A DNA stretch of 14,619 nucleotides from Poronia punctata (taxonomy: Eukaryota > Ascomycota > Sordariomycetes > Xylariales > Xylariaceae). The notes beneath the pieces were generated by a model, which searched no databases, was not told the origin of the DNA, and saw nothing but the letters and a program-made list of their open reading frames with translations. A program made the translations under genes and the position numbers. The stretch lies in contig MU401945.1 of assembly GCA_022579005.1 (NCBI GenBank), forward strand, positions 1 through 14,619, in the 5' to 3' direction. Positions 9,841 through 14,619 of this stretch are shown here, piece by piece (within the stretch, counting starts at the first letter, position 1; the number at the start of each line of letters is the position of its first letter).

Positions 9841-10020
9841 TAGCGCTAGGTTATACGTTTAGCAATAATAGCAAAATTTCTAGATTTTTTTTAAAATAGA
9901 ATAATTTACTTTATAACTTGCTACAGTTAACATTTGCTTTAGTTTTGCTGCTTTAAAGTGCTTAAATTGTTTATAAAGCCAGCATAACTTAGTTTTAGTA
10001 AAATACGCAGTTATTTTACT
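9841..10020 (-). other. integrase zinc-binding (HHCC) domain relic
   Basis: The N-terminal integrase domain binds zinc with two His and two Cys. The Cys pair survives as Cys-Tyr-Tyr-Cys at 9,873-9,862. The first His has become Tyr at 9,975-9,973 and the second is kept at 9,960-9,958. The segment before it reads TAYFTKTKLCWLYKQF, which fits the family's conserved lead-in to the first His. The domain lies directly before the catalytic core, as in active integrases. Confidence 0.85.
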
Positions 10021-10200
10021 AAGGTGCGTGTTAAAAAACAAATATTTTTATTTGCAAATAACTAGTATTGTATTGCTATTGCTTTAAACAATAACATTTT
10101 TAGTATTATTAAAATAAGCACTAATACGGTTAGCGTTGCGTAGCAAAAATAAAAAAGAGATAAGCGTATTTAAAACGTAATACATAGTTGTTTTAAAAAG

Positions 10201-10440
10201 GTTTTATATTTAAATTGTGCTAATACTTTTAATAATACCGCTACTACTAAATTTAATACAAACTCTACTTAGTTTTTATATTATATTTGCTTTTAAATTT
10301 AAGCATAAGTACGCTTTTAATTATACCTTTCTAACTATTAAATAGTTAAAAGCACTTATATTTTATAATTTACTTTAGTATTCTACTTTATACGGATTTT
10401 TTAAAACAAATTAATCTGCTAGCGTTTTAGCTTTAAATTA
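10201..10440 (-). other. aspartic protease relic
   Basis: Retroviral-type aspartic proteases use a DTGA motif to cleave the polyprotein. At 10,362-10,351 the frame reads Asn-Ile-Ser-Ala, which is DTGA with Asp to Asn (G to A), Thr to Ile (C to T) and Gly to Ser (G to A). The downstream stretch through 10,201 keeps spacing and residues of this family's protease domain (a Lys-Phe...Gly-rich strand at 10,254-10,240). The catalytic Asp is lost, so the domain is dead. Assignment depends on the surrounding frame as well as the four-residue motif. Confidence 0.7.
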
Positions 10441-12627
10441 CTATATATCTTTGCTTATAACGCAATATATATATATAGCGTTTATTAAAAATTAAATAAA
10501 TTTCTTTACTGTTTTATTGTCGATTTTATTTTGTTTATAATTTAAATTTAAAACGGTTTTAAAAATACCTTTTATATTTATTAAATATTAAGAAAATATT
10601 TTAATATTTAGTTTATAGCTATAAATTGTCTTATATATAGTAAAAAACTAGCGTTTTATCTTGCGTTGTTTTTTAATTAAATAATTAGTTAAAAAATAAC
10701 TATTTTTTTTATATACAAAGCACTTATACTTTTGCTTTAATAGGTTTAATTTGCTTTTAAAACTAAGGCAATATAGTATTAAATTGTTTTTGTTATAACT
10801 ATAATTGTTATACTTATAATTTATATAAAATACGGTGCTGCTTTTGCTATTATTTACTACTTACAAATATGCTTAAAAGTTAAAAAATAAACTTTTAAAC
10901 GTTAGCTTTTAGTAAATAAGTGCTATATTAAACTTAAATACACCTTTGCACGCGCATACTACGTTTGTTACTAAGTAAATTTTACTTTAATACGCAGCGC
11001 TAAGTACTTACTAAGCTTTTATAATCTTATTAATTATAAAGTTAAAAGCTTTTATAAAGGTCTTGTCTAGGTTTTTTTTATAAATGTTTTAGTATGTAAT
11101 TATTATTTAATTAGTAAAGTATTAAAACTAATTTGCAGTGTTGTTAAAATGCAAATCTAACTTAAAATATATTTTTATTTATAACTTATTAAAGCTAATT
11201 TGCTATATAAAGTACTGCTTAGCGTATTTGTTAAAAATTATTAAAAATATAGCTTAATACTAGTTTTTTATTATTTTAATTTAGCAGCACACATTAATAA
11301 AAATTTGTACTTTGTTATATAATAAGTTATAAAGCTTGCTTATATAATTTTAGTTTTTTTACTATATTTTTATAAACATAGCAATTTTTTTAAAGGTAAA
11401 AAGGGTATTGTTTATTAAACGTATTAAAAGTAAATTATAAAGCAAAATATAGTTAAATTTTTAAAGATTTAAGTATAAAGTTAAAACGTTTTTATACTTA
11501 ATAGCTTAAGTAAGAGCAGCTTGCTATTAAAGCGTAACTAGCTTGCTAGCAAGTAAAGGATTTATTAGTTATAAGCGCTTAAAGGTATATAAAGCATACG
11601 TAGCCTAAGTAGCTTATAATGCTTAAAAAGTTAAAAAAGGTTAAAAAGCAAGTTTAGTGCTTTAAAAAGCTTAAAAAGCTTATAAAGCTTAAGCTTTTTA
11701 ATTAGTTACTAATACTTTAAAATATGTTTTAAGTTTAAGCATATTTTAACTTATAATCTTTTTATTAGTAAATATAAGGGTTAAACCAAGTTTTTGTCTT
11801 TTAATTAGGAACACATAGAAAAGGTACTAAGCTTTGCTAATAGTTACGTTGCTATTTGCAATAGTAAGCAACTTGTTGCTTATTGCATTATAGCTTTAAA
11901 TTAAGCTATAGTCAATACTTTTACGCTATAGTACTAATAACAATAAACGTTGTACTATATATACTATATTATTAAAATGCTAGCGTGTTTATTTTTTAAA
12001 ATCTTTTTAAATAGCTTATAAAAAGTTTTTGCTATTAAGCTATATATGTATATACTTTATTATCTTATACAAAATATACGTGTTTAGCTTGTTTTTTGCT
12101 AGTGTTTTAAAGTTAAGTTCCTTTACGCTTTATTTTTTAAAAATAATATGCTTTTTTAATAAATAAACAGCTATGCTTGTTTTTTTAAAAATTTTAACTT
12201 AATTTAAGTTATTATTAAAGGCGTTTTTAAAGTAAAGTAGTACTAACTACTATATATGCTAGGATTTTTAATATAGTTAGTCTTTTAAATTTTCTTTTAA
12301 AAATAAACTAAAGTTACGCAATAATAATACTATTATAAATTAATGCTAATTAGTTTTTAGATTAGCTATAGGTTAGAAGTAGTAAAAATACTTACTATTT
12401 TTTATTTTATTAGTATATAACTTATAAAACGCTTACTATATTTAGCGTATGCTTTTTTTGCTTACTTTATTTTTTTAGGTAGTTATGCAACAATTTAAGT
12501 TAGATTTTCTATTTATTACTTACTTAAATACAGTAAGTTTTAAAAGCAATATAAAGCTAAAGCAACCTTAAATTAAGTAAGGAGTAAGTGCAACAATAGT
12601 CTTTGTCTTTAAACCTTGCTTTTTTAT
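10441..12627 (-). pseudogene. Gag region (structural protein), degenerate
   Basis: This 2.2-kb portion lies between the 5' LTR and the protease relic and must hold Gag by position. Apart from the zinc knuckle near its end I do not recognise a capsid-like block. Gag is the least conserved part of these elements, and heavy substitution removes what similarity there was. The frame used for pol stays translatable across it, with scattered stops, but I did not verify it throughout. Its boundary with pol is approximate, and the two were probably one frame. Confidence 0.6.
10681..10722 (-). other. Gag zinc-knuckle relic
   Basis: On the minus strand this reads CFVYKKNSYFLTNY in the pol frame. It matches a nucleic-acid-binding zinc knuckle (Cys-x2-Cys ... 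Cys ... His) if the three Tyr residues at the second Cys, third Cys and His positions are read as C-to-T damage: TGT to TAT for Cys and CAT to TAT for His. Only the first Cys survives. It would have bound the element's RNA during packaging. Confidence 0.65.
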
Positions 12628-12652
12628 AGTTGCTAATTTAACTACTAATTAG
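12628..12652 (-). other. expected primer-binding region
   Basis: The primer-binding site should lie here, directly after the 5' LTR on the minus strand. The sequence begins CTAATTAGTAGTTAAATTAG. It is too altered to assign to a tRNA, since Gs and Cs that would identify it are probably gone. The position is known from family structure and the sequence itself gives no confirmation. Confidence 0.35.
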
Positions 12653-13042
12653 TATTGGTCTAGCTAGGGGTTAATATGATTATAATACGTTACTATTTAT
12701 AGTATTATATTAACTTAATTAATTAAAAAGAAAAAGAAAGTTATAAGGACTTTTTTTAGCAAGTCTTATATAGCTATAAAGGTTTTTAATTAATTAAGAC
12801 CTATTAGCAATACAAGAAGGATATGTACACCTTACGTATTTAATATGTAAAGGACGCGTACTCTTTATATATCGGTTACGTACTATGTACGTACACTGCG
12901 CGTATACTTCTTTAATAGGGTAAGTCTAACGTAATCTATAACGAATATATAAGAAACCAAATATCTATGTCTATAAGATATTTGCGTTCTAATGGTTTTA
13001 ATGTGGTTAATAAGGTTAAGGGTATTGGAAAGGATTTTAACA
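12653..13042 (-). repeat. 5' LTR (right copy)
   Basis: 390 bp starting TATTGGTC (the left copy has TGTTGGTC) and ending TTTTAACA. In element orientation this is the 5' LTR, which would carry the promoter for minus-strand transcription of Gag-Pol. Its outer part (from about LTR position 211 to the right end) keeps C or G at 17 positions where the left copy has T or A, and its inner part is more damaged, mirroring the left LTR. The change of the terminal TG to TA at its inner edge means the canonical terminal dinucleotide is lost there. Confidence 0.96.
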
Positions 13043-13047
13043 TTATA
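13043..13047. repeat. target-site duplication, right
   Basis: TTATA directly follows the right LTR and matches 6,746-6,750. Identical duplications at both ends argue for one insertion event with no later recombination between different copies. Confidence 0.8.
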
Positions 13048-14619
13048 TATATTTTAAAGTATTTGCTTAAATAGTAATTAAAAAATTATTTACTTTATTA
13101 CTTTTTAACTTTAAATTTTTTTTTTTTTATATAAATATATTTTATTTTTATAAAATATATTTTGCTAGCTTTACTACTTTAATTATAAAAGCTTTTTAAA
13201 AGCTTTATAATACTTAATTAAGCATATATAGTTAAAATGCTATTTTAATATTATAATAATAAAAAGTATTACTAGTACTATAAAAAAAAATAAGCTAATG
13301 CTATTATAATTTTTTAGCTTTTAATATTAATAAAGTAACTAATATAATATTAATAAAAGTAATAAATAAATAGCTAATAAGCTACTAGCAAAAATAAGTT
13401 ATTTTAGCTATTAGCAAAGTATATTGTTATATTTTTAAAAACAATAAAAAAACTTTTTATATTAATATAAAAAATTATATTGCTATAATATTTAAAAGCT
13501 TTTTAATTATATATAGCGCTATTGCTACTTTAGCACTATAACTTTTAAAAAATATATTTGCTTAAGTTATAAGCTTAACGTTGCTTTATTTACGCTTAAA
13601 TTTTTAAACTTAAAAAATAATTTAGCTACTACTTATAAGTTATAGTAAGTTTTATAATAAAAGCTTTTTAATATATTTTTAACTATTATTATAATAAGTT
13701 ATTAATAAAATATAAAGTATATAGCTAAAAGTAAAAAAATAATTTTATAAACTTTTTAAAAGTTTAAAGCTATTATATTTAATTATACTTTTTTTTTTGC
13801 TATATATTAAAAATAAAAAAGGCAATAGTGTTATAAGTTATTAAAACGCTTTTAAAAAGTATTTAATTAAATATATTAAATTAATTTTATAAAAATACAT
13901 TATAATATAAATAATAAAAATAGTTTTAAAAAAAGTATTAGTTATAAAGCTTATGCTTTTTAAAATAAAGTTAGCTAAAATATAGTAGTATATTTATAAC
14001 TTATATTAAATAACTATTTAAAAAGCTTTTAAATAGCTAATATAAAATAATAAAGTATTTATTTTAAAATAGCTTTAACTTAAACTGCTTTATTTAAAAA
14101 AAGTATTGCTATTTTGCTATAAACTTTAATAAGCTTATATTTTATAAGTTTAAGTTATAACTTAAATATTAAAAGTATATATTAATAAAGCATAGTAATA
14201 AGTTTTAACTTATATTATGTTATTAAAACGCTTAACTATAAGCTTATAGCTTAATTAAGCTTTTTACTTAAAAAAAAAAGCAAAAAGTATTAAAAAAGCT
14301 ATTATTATTAAAAAGTAAAAGCGTAAAAAAAGCTTTATAAACTTTAAGCTAATTTTTTAAAGTTTTTATACTTTAAATTTGCTAAAGCTTAATTAACCTT
14401 TAAAAGTTAAATAAAAAAATTAATAATACTACAAAAAAAAACTAGCTTTTTATAATTTAAAAAGTTTATTAGTTTTTTAATAAAAAATAAATAAAGCATA
14501 ATAAAATCTTAAAATAATTTTTAATAACTTACTAATTATAAAATAAAAATAAAATAAAATAAATTATATAAAAATATATATATATTTAATAATTATAAAA
14601 TATAATATAATTAATTAAA
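13048..14619. other. extremely AT-rich block, no recognisable content
   Basis: About 1.57 kb at roughly 10-15% GC, dense in stops in all frames. I see no gene, RNA or recognisable transposon domain. Its dinucleotides are strongly skewed: one TC (in ATCTT at about 14,507), no GA that I could find, one CC and one GG, against many GC, AC, CT and AG. It is more depleted than the retrotransposon beside it, which suggests older or repeated rounds of C-to-T damage to a repeat that can no longer be identified. The block runs off the window. Confidence 0.7.

Larger units (their letters stand above)
7156..12627 (-). pseudogene. degenerate copia-type Gag-Pol polyprotein
   Basis: The relic reads in one minus-strand frame (codon first bases at coordinates divisible by 3). 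I followed pol from about 10,440 to its end codon by codon and recognised family blocks throughout with no insertion or deletion. The zinc knuckle at 10,722 is in the same frame, which suggests a single Gag-Pol frame of about 1,820 codons if it starts at 12,627, where an ATA codon may be a mutated ATG. That start is a guess, as the N-terminal Gag is not recognisable. The end is one of two TAA codons, 7,170-7,168 or 7,158-7,156. Dozens of in-frame TAA/TAG codons sit mainly where Gln, Trp or Arg is expected, and Asp/Glu to Asn/Lys changes are common. No functional product is possible. Confidence 0.9.
6751..13042 (-). mobile_element. full-length Ty1/copia-type LTR retrotransposon, mutated beyond function
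   Basis: A 6,292-bp element with 390-bp LTRs at both ends, TG...CA-type termini, a TTATA duplication on either side and a 5,512-bp interior. Domain order on the minus strand is zinc knuckle, protease, integrase, reverse transcriptase, RNase H. Integrase before reverse transcriptase is the Ty1/copia order and excludes Ty3/gypsy. Recognisable remnants match a copia-type family I know from filamentous ascomycetes, for example the integrase C-terminal stretch around 9,408-9,370. The interior is roughly 20% GC and full of in-frame stops, with catalytic Asp codons changed to Asn, as expected from C-to-T damage on both strands. It cannot encode active enzymes. It could move only if supplied in trans by an intact relative, and the damaged ends make even that doubtful. 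Confidence 0.95.

Noticed and set aside
6751..13042. Ty3/gypsy classification of the LTR element
   Set aside because: Integrase lies before reverse transcriptase in the reading direction, and the RT blocks are of the copia type.
13043..14619. mitochondrial DNA or a replication origin because of extreme A/T content
   Set aside because: No mitochondrial gene, tRNA or rRNA is present, and the dinucleotide skew matches the mutated nuclear repeat beside it.
7141..14619. plus-strand genes in the AT-rich half
   Set aside because: All recognisable protein similarity lies in one minus-strand frame. Plus-strand frames are short and broken by stops.

Overview
The window looks like nuclear DNA of a filamentous ascomycete (Pezizomycotina). 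It falls into two compartments. Bases 1 to about 6,640 have balanced composition (roughly 45-50% GC by eye). Bases 6,640 to 14,619 are very AT-rich. The fungal assignment rests on a retrotransposon whose degraded Gag-Pol resembles a Ty1/copia-type family I know from ascomycete genomes, and on its C-to-T / G-to-A damage, which resembles repeat-induced point mutation (RIP). I cannot name the species.

Left compartment (1-6,640): I find no gene I can defend. The longest open frame is 117 codons and looks like chance. The region holds a GTAT microsatellite at the very start, TG and TA microsatellites, homopolymer tracts, a strong 16-bp-stem hairpin at 3,648-3,682, and an over-represented 8-mer (TACTCGTA, nine copies over both strands). 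Near the border there is a C11 tract with three imperfect short repeats.

Right compartment: bases 6,751-13,042 are a full-length LTR retrotransposon, 6,292 bp, lying on the minus strand. It has two 390-bp LTRs (about 90% identical, differing only by transitions), a 5-bp TTATA target-site duplication, and a candidate polypurine tract next to the 3' LTR. Reading on the minus strand with codon first bases at coordinates divisible by 3, the relic shows a zinc knuckle, aspartic protease, integrase zinc-binding and core domains, integrase C-terminal region, reverse transcriptase and RNase H, in that order. That order (integrase before RT) is diagnostic of the copia superfamily. From about 10,440 to 7,156 I could follow one frame with no insertion or deletion. 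The damage is only point substitutions: many in-frame stops, and Asp-to-Asn or Glu-to-Lys at the catalytic positions of protease, integrase, RT and RNase H.

The element is flanked on both sides by even more AT-rich DNA (6,640-6,750 and 13,043-14,619, roughly 10-15% GC) in which I recognise nothing. This is probably older repeat DNA that was damaged in the same way.

The most interesting signal is the mutation pattern. In the LTR pair, altered cytosines are preceded by T, C or A but never by G, and there is no dominant CpA preference. In the last 1.6 kb I see one TC and no GA dinucleotide, while GC, AC and CT persist. In addition, each LTR is less damaged in its outer half than in the half facing the element core. 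All counts were made by eye.
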